Shown one piece after another: positions 12,560-24,449 of a stretch of DNA of 64,000 nt. The stretch's first letter is position 1, and the number at the start of each line of letters is the position of its first letter. This stretch comes from Apostichopus japonicus (lineage: Eukaryota > Echinodermata > Holothuroidea > Aspidochirotida > Stichopodidae): positions 9,056,001-9,120,000 of the forward strand of contig NC_092569.1 in the NCBI RefSeq assembly GCF_037975245.1, written 5' to 3'. Below the pieces are notes generated by a model that saw only the letters and a program-made list of their open reading frames with translations, searched no databases and was not told where the DNA came from. The position numbers and the translations under genes are program-made.

Positions 12560-15500
12560 TTAGAAGTTGACACCCCCCGCCCCCCCCCCCCCAATAGGTA
12601 AATTAGAAAAGATTCATTCAGTAAAATCACTTTGTAGGGGAACTAGGACTTAACAACACTTTACAATCGTTGCTTTATTCATTGTTTTACACATGCAATT
12701 GTAGATATTAAAGCACGCTAGGGCATTATGATGGTAGCCGTAGCCTATATATGCTGAGGGGAAGCAATATGGGGAATTTAGGTGTAAATTAATTGTTAGA
12801 TATGTGTTATCATTGTTTGTTTTATATGCAGAAAATATACCTACTGTGGTGGTGATTGGGGGTGGGGGTGGGGGAGTGAGCTGAGTGGGCGGGCCATGTA
12901 CGGGACTAGGGACCGCGGCCCCTAGTTAGTATGTTGTTGCAAAAGGCCCTGGTATATACGTATTCTTAGATGAAACATTGGGGCAATGATATATGGGCTA
13001 CCAATAATACTAATAGGCCTACATAAAACATATAGACGTAAATACGAACTGTAATTTCAATATAGACTGCCAAACTGTTCATGTATATTAAATCTTAGGA
13101 TTTAGCTCTTTACGTTTATTGTTATTCCAACAAAACTCGTGAAAACCAAAACAAACGCACGGTTATCGCATCCGCGATCGTGCATAGATGTGATTAGCTA
13201 CCACCCAATATACCTGGCTTGATCAGTTTGTACTGTGAAAAAGAGAACCGTTAATCAATATAAACTGAAGTGTGTTACAACACCGTTACACATGTTAGAC
13301 CTGTCAGCAGATGCTACTATGAAAAACATTGACGAATTGATTACTCAAAGGCTGTTTCAATTAATGACTGGTTACAAACAACAGACTGTCCCTATGTTTG
13401 ACTAGTAAATATATATTTTAAAGATGGTTCAAATTGCAGGTTTTAAGCGTTTTGAGGTTAACTGTCATCCACTTTCTGTTAAACTGTGGACGAAATAATT
13501 GACGAAACCTTTAGAGTTATCCGGTTAGTCCAGTCAATCATTATGGCAAATTATTGTTTTTTTATTTTATTTTCCCCACATGTTAGTTAGTCCTCCTCAG
13601 TAGGCACTGGTCATAAATGTTACACATGTTAAGAGATTATAACACATCAGTTTTAATTGATAAACGGGTAATCACTATTACCAGTTTACCTGATTAACGG
13701 GTACTCACCTTTACCAGTTTATGTAATAAATCTAGGAGAAGTAGCTGAATGAGCGGTAAAGATATACCGTGTGTCTTTTATGAACGCCATTCATATAATG
13801 CGTACCTAGAATTAGGTTTTACACTACTGTCTTATGAAATCAGAAGAAATGATGACATTTCATTAAAACTAACTGACATACAGCATACTGTACAGTCGTT
13901 TACATTATCGTAGGCCTATACTTTCATTTAGGAAGTGGAAATCACGGGGGAGGAAGCTTCCCCTGTACCCAGGAGGGTACATCCCTAGCTGTCATCGAAT
14001 TAACATTGCCTCAGTTCGAGAGTATTTACAATCGTTGTTCGTCCATGGTCCTGCAGAAAAAAATCCATTCTTCATTTTTACAAAGTTTAAGAATCTTGCG
14101 GCCGGGAATTAATCAGTTTCAAACTGATCGATATATCTCGTTACAGGAAAATTTCGGTGCACTATGCATAATTTGTGCAACTATTTAAATGCCATGCTGT
14201 ACTGCTCTGGTTTTGGAATGTTTTATTTCGGTCTCTTCAGTACTTCACATATAGATGAACTTGAACTTAAATGCGTTGGAAGATGTGTTTATTAACATGC
14301 ACAATAGCTCACAGTCAGAGACCCAATGAAAATGAACTAAAGCAACTATAGGCGACTGATGTTAGTAACTAAGAAAATTAACGAAACATGATGTTGCGTT
14401 GTTTCACTATACTAATTAGCTAAACGTACACTACTCAAGTTTACCTAATCAAATACCAACACAATAACAGCATTTTATCTTATCAAAAGAGGGACGGAAT
14501 GCGTTAGTTTATAATTCAGAGGTAAACTAAAGATGGGTTGTAATATATGGATACTCATGACGTGGTATAAAATAAAACTTGTTCATTATAGTTGATGGGT
14601 CTGTGTTTAATAAATGAAGTACAACCAAGAAATACAAATAGAATAAATGACTGAATTAAAACAAACAAAAATAAAATGATTCATGACGAAATAAAACCAC
14701 AGATATCAACTCATGGCAGCGTCCCTGATCAGTAATCATTGGTTAAAACTAATTCAACACTGTTGAAACTTTAAAAAAAATTTTGTTTGTATTCTTCATG
14801 AAATTAAATATCCAGTTTCACAATGCTGTAAAATAATTTGTACGACTTTCAATCAGCATCTTGCACGAGTCATCAACTTTTTTGTTATTTGACAAATATT
14901 TTGGTTTAAAACAATGTTATGATATAGCTTCATGATTATATCAAGGAAATGGCTTGTACCAGTTAGAAAGCGAGAACAAGTACACTGCAAACTCACTTAC
15001 ATGTTTTTTACAATCGGGATATGCTATATAATATTGGCAAATTTATATAGCTGATGTCCTGTAGAAAGCATAATAAATGTATAAATATGTCAATGTAGCT
15101 AAAAGTTAATGGAATGCTCGGTGCGGTAAACACATCCACATAGAAATGAATGAGATCTCAAATATTTGTTATGCTAATTGAATGTGTATTCGGCATTTGG
15201 TCGTTCATTTTGTTCGATAATGTTTATTCAACACACTGAATAAAGGCCTTTCGAATAATACAAAAAATGTGACCTTGTGATTATCGTAATACCCTCCTAT
15301 AGTATAACAGACTCCACTCGAGACATTCCATCGCTGCAAATAATATGATTCTGTTAAAAATATGCACAACGTGTACGTTGTTTAGATAATTTGCTAACGA
15401 TTATTAATTATATATCGTCTTGTCAGTACAATAAATAATACTAAATATAATATTTCACACAATAATCTCGATAAACCCGATTATACGGAAACCATGCATG

Positions 15501-16470
15501 ATACTTTATTGCATTGTTTCAGGTACATATTACCCAGTTGTGAAGACATATTCTCATCTTTGATCTCATTTCTTGTTTGGTCACAGGCACACAGCTTGAA
15601 TAAGGATCATTCGGACACACTCGGTAATTAACTTATATCAACACAGAATTGAAACCAAAAACTATTTGAAGGATTTTTTGTTTTTGCTTTATATTTTCTC
15701 TTTCAGGGTATCTAGATGTATGTGAGACAACTTTGTTAACAATTATGGTTTCTATTCAAAATCTGTCTCATTTCTATTACTATTAGATATATATCAAGAC
15801 TTAAAGTTTATGTGATAAGTTATAATTTTCAAACCAATCTCTTGTAATGCAAGTAAGTGTTTTGATAAGAACCCTGTTTAATTGATTTCACAAACTGACT
15901 TGTCGATTCAGTGGACAAGATAGTCTTCGCATTCCTACCTTTTCTTCTGTTAAATAGTATTATTTTGAAAATATAGAATGTAACTGCAAGCAGATTTTTA
16001 GTTTGATCAAAATGTTTTCGTAAGTGTATATATAAAAATTGCACAATTACCCAAACTTGGCCTTCTTTTCCACCCGACGTTTTCACCAATTGAATGTAAT
16101 TGAGTGAGTAATTATATCATTTGCTCCAACATTTCGCCGATCAGACACTTTTTCAGATAGTAGTATAATAACTATGTAAATGTAATTTCAAAAGTTAATT
16201 CTTTTAAATTTTTGTTTTACTGCTTGAACTGAAACTTGACTAAGCAAACTAATGGGTTACTTTACTAAATAAATGTTACTTAAAATGCATAAACCTTCCA
16301 AGCATCACCAAATCAGCTTACAGAAGAATAAAATGCATCGAAACATAATAATTATAGCGTACTTAGAAGATGATGACAGTTACCTGCTGAACATAAATCC
16401 GTAAATTATTGAGCATATTGAAATGGTTTTTATTACTCTCGGTATAGTTCATACTACTTTATATTCACTT
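12560..16470. other. Non-coding part of duplicated segment, copy 1
   Basis: Homologous to parts of 36,780-39,510. Copy 2 lacks pieces equivalent to roughly 13,895-14,597, parts of 14,770-15,040, and about 15,240-16,555. No exon could be supported with confidence. One weak splice-bounded frame near 13,931 starts after 'tttcatttag' and is absent from copy 2. Confidence 0.4.
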
Positions 16471-16472
16471 AG

Positions 16473-16534
16473 AATACGAGGAAGCTATCGATGTAGCCAC
16501 TGATACCGTGGAAGACATTGTCAGCGAATTAAAA
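16473..16534 (+). CDS. Candidate 5' exon of nuclease-helicase gene, copy 1
   Basis: Between acceptor ttcacttag| and donor AAA|gtgagt, one frame encodes YEEAIDVATDTVEDIVSELK (phase 1 in, phase 0 out). It joins in frame to the next candidate at 16,851. The corresponding region of copy 2 has been deleted, so conservation cannot be tested here. The short length keeps this tentative. Confidence 0.4.
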
Positions 16535-16850
16535 GTGAGTTTTGCTATCTCTTTGCAATCTTTTGGTATCTTTTTTTGAATATTTTTGGCATCTTTTGGA
16601 AAAATAAATAATGATTAAATTTTAGTGATTAGTATATTTCATGATGCCAACATTTCTCGATTCTATTCGCATATATAACTTTGACCGAAATGTTTTCAAT
16701 ATTATTATGTGAATTGGTATTACAAATATGAATTTATCAGGATATTATCGCATTTCAAAAATCAAAATCGCCTTTAAAATGTTACCCGCTTGGAATATTT
16801 TTTTCTTCTTCAGACAGTGACACAAATACATTTTTTTCTTATCCCTGTAG

Positions 16851-16920
16851 GTGAAAAATAAAAGGCTACGGATGTTGCACTCAAACTTATCCAGCCAAAA
16901 ACTTCCCGGACTTAAAGCAA
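16851..16920 (+). CDS. Candidate 5' exon of nuclease-helicase gene, copy 1
   Basis: Flanked by 'tccctgtag|' and '|gtatta', it encodes a basic stretch including VKNKRLRMLHSNLSSQKLPG. The 70-bp exon and both splice sites are conserved at 39,807-39,876 in copy 2. It enters at phase 0, matching 16,473-16,534, but leaves at phase 1. The main exon at 17,934 needs phase 0, so another small exon or a different border must lie between them. Confidence 0.42.
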
Positions 16921-17933
16921 GTATTACCTACTTATTTCTTTGTTTGCAGTAAGCCTATAAAATTTAAGGTTATTAATAAATATGACGTTAGAGTGGTATA
17001 AATTCCAATAGAGGATTGTGATATGTCATTGTACATTATTTAATTACAAAAAAAAATCTTTTCATCACTTTAACAATGCACTACAGTTAGTTGATGACCA
17101 TAATTCATCAAAGATTGCTTGCCCATGAAATCCCTCTATTCCGTTTAACTTGGATATAATCATATACATCAGTTCTGCAAAAAGAGGCAAAGTCCAATAT
17201 TATCATGGCAGAATGATTTTCGACCAGTAAAGGAGAAACGAAAAGAAGTCATAGCCGTTATTTCTTCGCTAACGATAAACATAATAATGTTAAAACAACT
17301 CCGAACATCTATAAATAATTGCTGAGTGGGAGATATTATATTTTATGTAGTCTTTCATCTACAAGGTGGAGTACTTGATCAAGTATAACGCTATCATTGC
17401 TTATTTCCCGTTCTCATAAACCCATTGTGCTACAAGATTAATGGTTAACTTCATTAATGACTTTGTTGAAAGCTATTTTTTGGTGGAGCTAGTGTGTTCG
17501 AATATTTTCACTATAACGACGTTAAAAGAAAAACGAAGGGAGACTATGAAATGTCACCCCGCTAATGACTAATGACACCCACATTGGTTCACATTGCAAC
17601 GGCTTATTAAGTACCGCCCGATTTTGATTTATATTGAGTGAAAAGTTATTGAATAAATGTTTCGCTAATAGTTGTAATACTTTCCTTAGATGTATTTTGC
17701 TATTACACGAATGCTTAGCGTGCCTATTTATACCAGTACATGCCTATATTACATGAGTGCAGGCAAGTCAATGGTTGACGTAAAATGGTCTGTGTCATTT
17801 GATATTTATCTTTGAAGTACAGACATCTTCTGCATAAACATAAACAATATTGTACCTTTTAATGTTTAAATGTATTTATTTAATTCACTACACGTCTTAT
17901 ACAAAATCTGCACATAATCTTGATCTCTTACAG

Positions 17934-20411
17934 ATTTGCCCACTGTTTGCCCCAAGCTGGCACCCTACTGAATTTTACAAAAAAATTCTTGATTTTAGTT
18001 CCTTGACATTGAAGGTTATCCTCAATCCGGGAAGTAGAGAAAAACCAAAAACATTTGAAGAAGGAGCATTAATGTACTACGATACATACTTCGCACAGCT
18101 TACAACATTCACTATTCCCACTGTCGACTCCTTCAAAATTACTGGACAAGCGGAAAACGAAAGTTGCAACGAAATGAAACCACAAAAGAAACGTGGTAGA
18201 AAAAAGGAAGGACGTGAATCCACCACAGACCAAGCACCAAGCGAAAGTGATTTAGTGACACATCTCAAAGTTGTGACCTTGGAGGAGGCGGTAAAAAAGC
18301 AAGAGCTCCACCACATACCCGATGATGAACTCGGCGAAAAGGTTCGGGAAGTTGTTATAGCAGATCGCAAAGGTAAACGAGCCAACGCGCACGTCACGTC
18401 CATTATAGAAAAGTGGGGCGTCGAGCAAGGTGAAAAAATGATGATCATGTCGGAGCTAAAATTTCATGATAATTCCAAAGGTGAATTAACAAACTACAAT
18501 GGTGATTTCGACGTTTTTATAATAAGCCAGCGGTACGGCATACTCTTTTTCCAAGTTAAGGGCGTAGAGGCAAGAGACAATAGCAACACTCAAAATGTAA
18601 TCGACAAAGTACAAGATGCTTGGAAACAAGTCCTAAAGGATGTTGCATTTCTACGAGAATCCAACCGGGATCTTCCTTTTATGTTAAATGTTTCCGTACA
18701 CACCTATGTTGCTGTGCCAAACATAACGAAGGATGATCTCGATACCATTGGTATATGTCCCCATCATAGACGTACCATACTATGCGGTGGTGATATGGAG
18801 GACATTTTGACCTTTGATTCTTGGATGAAGGATAGGCTATCAAATCATGACGACAGACAAAATTGCTTCTCAAACGAAGATTACAGACTTATTTGCTCTC
18901 GATACTTAGCCCTAGTCGCTAAAGTAAATTTCCCAAGTCGGGCGACCGTTATCAAGAAAACCCGAGGTCTCGTAAGTGCAACTAATTATGGTAACAAAGA
19001 CAAATTGTGGGCAATTCTTACACCGGAACAACTTCAGGCAATCTACGATCAAGAATCACTCAAATTAATTACGGGAGAGTTCGGAACTGGTAAAAGTTTA
19101 ATGTTAGTCACGAAAGCAAAGCAACTGGCTGTGGCTGAATGCTTCGTATACCTGATAACATTCGCCGGTGTAGGAACCGATGTCAACTGCTACCATCAAA
19201 CAAATTGCTTTTCAGTCCAGCAATTGCGAATGATGATGGGTGAAATTCCAACAAATATAAGGTTATGTGAAATCTCCGAAATAATCACGGAATATCTGAG
19301 GACCAATACTGAACCTTGGACTGCCATTACAGGGGACTTGTTGGAGGAATTATTCCAGTTTATGTCTAAAAGACATTCGGGAAATTCCGTTCATTTCCTG
19401 TTTGACGAAGTGCCTTGTTATATGTTCCAAAGTTGTCATCAGACACTGATAGATCTCGCACGGAAATACAAAGATAGCTGTTTGTGGTTTGTGCTTGCGA
19501 CTCATTCACACAAGGCAACGCAATTCCAATTATCGGATAGTCAGTGGTTTAAAACCATGATGTCAGAAGGATACAGTTATACGCCCTTGACATCAAGTAT
19601 GCGTGTACCTGCAAATGTGTACCAGATGGTCCAAATTATCAGAGGGAACGAGGATCCGACCTCTGCCAAAAAGCAACGATGCGGTCATGTTGTCGATGGA
19701 CCAAAGCCTTTGGTATTTATTATGCCAGAATGTATTTGTCCCGATGAGATCAAATGTGAATCAATTTTTGCTTGCAACTGCTTAGTTGATAGAATGAAGG
19801 AGACGGTCAAGAAGATTTTCCAAATCCTCGACCCAACGGGAGCAGCAATCGAAAGTAGCGAGTACTCAATCCTTGTGGGTTGTTTTGTAGGGACAAGTTT
19901 CCAACATGATCTCTGCACGAATCTGAGACAGGCATTTCGATTAAATAAGAAAGAACTTATGTTTAACTTGACCTCAGCAGCAAATGCGAAGTTGCCACCC
20001 CCAAATGCCGCTTATGAAAATGTTAAGGCAATATTTAATGTGTATGACAGATATACTTACATAGGATGTGAAAACAGCGTGATAATTGATATTGATCCAT
20101 ATTCCCTGCATCAGTGTGGATTCGGTAACCAGTGGACCTATGCCACAATGCCCTTCACCAGGACCGTCTCACAATACGTACTATTCACATGGCCTAAAGA
20201 TGAAGCTTCTAGGTTGTGGCATAGTGACCTGAGAGGTCACGATGACCTTACAGTCAAAAGGGTGGAATCAGGACAAATAACTGAAGAGATGCGCGACATT
20301 CGATACAAAATGACAGCTAGCGCTCGGCAAAGTCGGGGAGAATGTCTTGACAAACTTATTTCTTCTAATGCCGTTATAGTTCATCCGGTTAGCCTCCCGA
20401 AAGAAGTCTAA
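17934..20411 (+). CDS. NERD nuclease-SF1 helicase-like protein, copy 1 (main exon)
   Basis: A single open exon of about 825 codons. Positions below are counted from an open frame that begins at 17,850. The first 28 codons (17,850-17,933) are probably intron: they end at an acceptor (ctcttacag|ATTTGC), diverge from copy 2, and their only ATG is not kept there. A basic PQKKRGRKK segment at 111-119 suggests nuclear entry. DFDVF (219-223) and QVK (235-237) fit the D...(E/Q)xK core of the NERD nuclease-related domain. Walker A GEFGTGKS is at 409-416 and Walker B FLFDE ends at 519-520. LATHS (549-553), an arginine in SSMRVP (R585) and FTR (769-771) follow the order of UvrD-like superfamily 1 motifs. 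Expected activities are nucleic-acid cleavage and ATP-driven unwinding; the substrate is unknown. NERD-helicase pairings are known in bacterial phage defence, so a role in nucleic-acid defence or repair is an inference. The frame is intact, and copy 2 is near-identical. Confidence 0.85.
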   Translation: MCPLFAPSWHPTEFYKKILDFSSLTLKVILNPGSREKPKTFEEGALMYYDTYFAQLTTFTIPTVDSFKITGQAENESCNEMKPQKKRGRKKEGRESTTDQAPSESDLVTHLKVVTLEEAVKKQELHHIPDDELGEKVREVVIADRKGKRANAHVTSIIEKWGVEQGEKMMIMSELKFHDNSKGELTNYNGDFDVFIISQRYGILFFQVKGVEARDNSNTQNVIDKVQDAWKQVLKDVAFLRESNRDLPFMLNVSVHTYVAVPNITKDDLDTIGICPHHRRTILCGGDMEDILTFDSWMKDRLSNHDDRQNCFSNEDYRLICSRYLALVAKVNFPSRATVIKKTRGLVSATNYGNKDKLWAILTPEQLQAIYDQESLKLITGEFGTGKSLMLVTKAKQLAVAECFVYLITFAGVGTDVNCYHQTNCFSVQQLRMMMGEIPTNIRLCEISEIITEYLRTNTEPWTAITGDLLEELFQFMSKRHSGNSVHFLFDEVPCYMFQSCHQTLIDLARKYKDSCLWFVLATHSHKATQFQLSDSQWFKTMMSEGYSYTPLTSSMRVPANVYQMVQIIRGNEDPTSAKKQRCGHVVDGPKPLVFIMPECICPDEIKCESIFACNCLVDRMKETVKKIFQILDPTGAAIESSEYSILVGCFVGTSFQHDLCTNLRQAFRLNKKELMFNLTSAANAKLPPPNAAYENVKAIFNVYDRYTYIGCENSVIIDIDPYSLHQCGFGNQWTYATMPFTRTVSQYVLFTWPKDEASRLWHSDLRGHDDLTVKRVESGQITEEMRDIRYKMTASARQSRGECLDKLISSNAVIVHPVSLPKEV

Positions 20412-20536
20412 ACAGCAAAGGATATGGAAAGAAAGAAGGATCACATATCATAAACAGAAATTAAAACTATGTGTCTGGCTGAAAGAGCAGTCAATCAGAA
20501 CATGAATTCAATGATTTTAGCTGTCGGTCTTGGCTC

Positions 20537-20542
20537 AATAAA
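20537..20542 (+). promoter_or_regulatory. Polyadenylation signal AATAAA, nuclease-helicase copy 1
   Basis: A canonical AATAAA lies 126 bp past the stop codon, within 'ggctcaataaaaacg'. It is conserved in copy 2 at 43,532-43,537, consistent with both being expressed genes. Confidence 0.65.
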
Positions 20543-20544
20543 AA

Positions 20545-23500
20545 CGTAGCAAACGAATAAATATAAAATTAATTTGTGTAAGCCAAACTTGTTTCGCAAA
20601 TGTTTTGTAATATCTTGCCAGGGTTATGCTATTTGATGAGACAAACGTGGCGTTCCGTACTATTATGTGATTCTTCCTGAGATGTAAAGCTAAACGACAA
20701 ATTGGTCTCAATGCTGTTATGTTCGTAAATAATTGTAGCTTCAATTAGTAGGACATACAGACTTCTAAATACATATTTCGGCTAAAGTCTTTCGTTGCTT
20801 TCAAGTTAAATCAATGTGGTCGGTATTATAATGTATCGTAAACTCATACAAGGCATGAACAGTGAACACTTTAATTCTATACCGAGAAATAAGCTATATT
20901 TATTGTTGCCATTAGCCGACTGAATTATATCGTAAGGGGAGGGGGTGAGTGGTGGCTGAGATAAACCAAAGAAACATATAGGCTACAATAGAACACTGGA
21001 ATTTTAAAGTGTATTATTGTGTTATCCTTATCATGGTATGCATATATCCACATGGAGTAGGGTATATTTTAGAACTTGAAATCTGTCTGAAGTCTCATTT
21101 GACTTAATATTTCTGGGATAGGTAATTATTATAAATTGTGAAAACTTCGACAGTTAAATTATCTTCTAGTAATTTCTTATAATTTAAGATGCTATATCAT
21201 GGAACCATTAAATTGAGTTGCATCACTGCCAGTTATATGAATTTGCTAACGTTGAAATAAAAACGTTAACACATTTCCACGCATCAGTTATTGCAAAAAC
21301 AGTTTAATAATGCAACCGACGTTATAATGAAATGTTAAGGTGTAATAACCGTCTTGTATATGTAAAAATGGGTTATGATTGTAACAAAATGTTGTTAACT
21401 TATTTTATAGTCTTTTTGAGAATTTAGAGAAAATAAAAGAATTCGGTCAGTTTAATTCGTCATTAACAATGTTTATGCGTAATGCCCAAAGCAACTGTGA
21501 GCAAGAGAATGCTGCTAATTGAATCAAGTACTGCTCAAAAGTATAATATGGCAATTTCCACATCTTATACAAAGTTGACCGGATTTAGATAATTCCAAAG
21601 GAATTAAATTGAGAGAAAACAAGACACGGATACAAGTACGTAGCACTGTTCGCTAAGTTTGTCTTACGTGTAGCCTATATTTAACAATCTTGTTATGTTA
21701 TTATCTGTGTTCAAGTTTATATTACTTTACCGTGTGTGAAGGTCAGAACCCATGGCCGACTGCGACTTATTTATGTTAGAAATATTTCGTATTTTAGATT
21801 GTATTATGTAACTTATATGTGACAATAACTTTTAATTATTAAAAGTGCTAAACTGATACAAATTAGCCACCCAAATCTTTAAGCATGACTTTAGGCAACA
21901 AATTCATTCGCGTTGTTGTAGACCATTAACAAATACTGGTATCAATCTAGGTTAAACTTCGTTTAACTTCACTTAATGAACTAAAGTGACTTGACTTTAT
22001 AGCCTAATTCACAGACCGTCAGGTTCGATCCTCAGATGCAACACAAAATTCAATGAGAAAGCATAAGACAAATGATCTGAAATGATTACAATCTATTACA
22101 ATTTTGTCAAAACAAAATAGTGATGAACGTTATATTGGTGTGCTCTGGTGTTTAGTTAAAAGAAAATGCTTTGGTTGAGGTATTAGAATTTCAACAAAAG
22201 AAAAATAACTGACTATCAATATTCATTTTGGGCCTACACTGAGGAACCAATGTCATCATCAAACTAAACTTAAAGGAGCATTCAAAAGATGAAGCATATC
22301 CTAACGAAAAATATATCGAAAACGTAATAGCTATAGAAACATTACTGGCACTCAACTCTATCTGTGTTTCGTGGACTACAACATATCAAGACTTAAATTC
22401 TGCCTGAAGTGTTCCTTAAAATCTATTTGATTACATTCGCACGATTCATTATTGTTTGGAAGATGCAGTACATGTGTTGTAGACGTGCACATATATTGGC
22501 GCTGTCCAAGAACATATAAAAACAGCTTCTATTTATTTGCTAGGGTACTGACTTTTAGGCAAGTTTTCAAAGTTGTAATCTTAGAACTAGTATACTGTTG
22601 AGCCATTTTCGTAAAATTGAATATAACAAATAGCATTGGCGACTTTGAAATTGCTAAAGATATCCATTGTGTGACAAGCATTACTAGAAAAACAAACCAA
22701 TTTTTAAAGCGGACCTATATCATTAATAATCTTGTACATAATGCAATGTTTCCAATAGCTTATGGTATCATTTGGTTTTATTTTGTTTTTCAACTTGAGC
22801 GACTAAGATAAAGCTCAAACTAAACTTTTTTGACCCATCAGCCGGTGACTTTTGAGATGTTGCCGGGCTATTCGCTTTAAGTGCTCTGATAAAGCTGAGG
22901 TAACAACTTAGAGAAGGATGAAACATAATTGATCAAGAAAGGTGTTTATGATTTCATTTTAGTCTGTGATGGTATGAGAGTAGTTAAGGATATGGACACG
23001 CAGTTAAAGTATGCATTCTGGTTTGAATGTCATTCTTTACAATTGTTCATATTGCGGTATATAATTCCACTAAGGATCAAGTAAAAGTGATTTCGCCGCT
23101 GGTTCACATATAGGGGGCTGCCGGTGCCGGATATAGGGCGGTGTCAACAGACCGTGACCCCCTCCCCTCTCTCCAGCTCTCTCCCCGCGGAACCCAAAAC
23201 CCAATTAACATTACAACCATGTTAACACTGCAGCTATGTCTTTCAGATTACAATACAGCTCTGTTGTCATAATTGACCTAACGTTAGCTAACTAACTATT
23301 AATTTCATTTAATGAAATCTGCTGTGTGTATAATTGATAGACGTTTTAGCTGTGACTATTAACCTTAGAATTTGGCGGTCGATAAATTAACTATTCTTTC
23401 AGTATATTCACTTTCGGTAACAGAGACAAAGAAGTCATAACTAGTGGTTATCTTGAGATAACAAACGTTGCCATAGCGACATGTCATAAATTACTGTAAT

Positions 23501-23600
23501 GTTAACCATTATATTTATTCGCACCCCAAGTGTATTGTTTTCACGGACTGCATTGGACGCATCGAAAGTTCAATTGCACTGTTTTAAATTGTGAAACTAC
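20545..23600. other. Intergenic, duplicated, no gene recognised
   Basis: Conserved with indels against 43,540-47,000. Contains no exon that can be supported. A tRNA B-box-like word, 'ggttcgatcc', near 22,023 has no A box before it and is altered in copy 2. Confidence 0.45.
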
Positions 23601-23876
23601 AGGAAAAGTACTCGCATGAGAGGAAATAACAGCAAGTGTTAATCTTGGATAATAAAGAATGGCGTTGACAAGTATTGGCATGTTTATGCTGATGTCTTGT
23701 TATTGCTACCATCGTGCAGGTTAGTGGTGTAAAAAATAAAGAAGCATTTTTAAATAAGCTTTTAGTGTACATGAAATATTTGTTGTTTTCTTTAGCTCTC
23801 AACGGTTAACTATCTCGTTTGTATGTCTGTTTTGTTTGTGTATTTTGATTTTACACTGTATGTATTAAGTTTTTTA

Positions 23877-24449
23877 AAGGATTGGGTCAGTTGTCATACA
23901 TGTTCATGTTATATGAAAGAGGACAATAAAAGAAACACAATTCTGACAAACAATGTTCAAATATCTTTATTGGTTTAAAGAGATATTCAAGTGTAAAGTT
24001 TCATCAGATTGTGTAGAAACTGCTGAAATCTGACTAGATGTGATGTCACATCCTCACATTCCTGAAAAAATCTTTGTGTTTGCTTTAAATATTTTGTGAG
24101 ATTTCATGACTTTCAACCAAAAGATATGTCAGGGGATCTTATTATTGTCAAAGGAGGTATTTGAGATTAAACATCTGTAGAATTTTTGATTATATTATTT
24201 TCATATGTGTTAAAAAATGTAAATAATTTTTAAATAATTTATTCACAAATTTTAAGGAGGTGAGGATGTGACGCCACACCCTCACAGTAAGTCTTTCTAC
24301 ACCAGTCGTTTTCAAAGAAATTTTGATATATTCAAAGTGTCAAATCTTCTTAACAGAGCATGCTATCGTGGTAGTTTCTTCACTGTTCTTTTTGTCTTTT
24401 TGTGTTCTTTCATACAAAATAGACATGTCAAACACCTGAACCAATCCTT
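23877..24449. mobile_element. 573-bp non-autonomous element, copy-1-specific
   Basis: Sequence between AAGGATTGGGTCAG and CTGAACCAATCCTT is absent from the matching site in copy 2 (about 47,235), which reads 'tgttttaagttaatc'. The ends are inverted repeats (AAGGATTGG/CCAATCCTT with further similarity inward). The target flank is TTAA- or TTTA-like, but the exact duplication is ambiguous. No transposase frame is seen, and it lies in the first intron of the WSC gene. Confidence 0.7.

Noticed and set aside
17850-17933. N-terminal 28 codons of the nuclease-helicase open frame as true protein start
   Set aside because: They end in an acceptor-like tract, differ between copies more than the exon does, and the only ATG is absent in copy 2.
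18077-18448. Minus-strand open frames inside the nuclease-helicase exon (and the copy-2 equivalents)
   Set aside because: They mirror the strong plus-strand domain-bearing frame and have no recognisable motif or splice context.
22010-22045. Possible tRNA gene from a B-box-like word
   Set aside because: No A box, no cloverleaf pairing, and the word is altered in copy 2.
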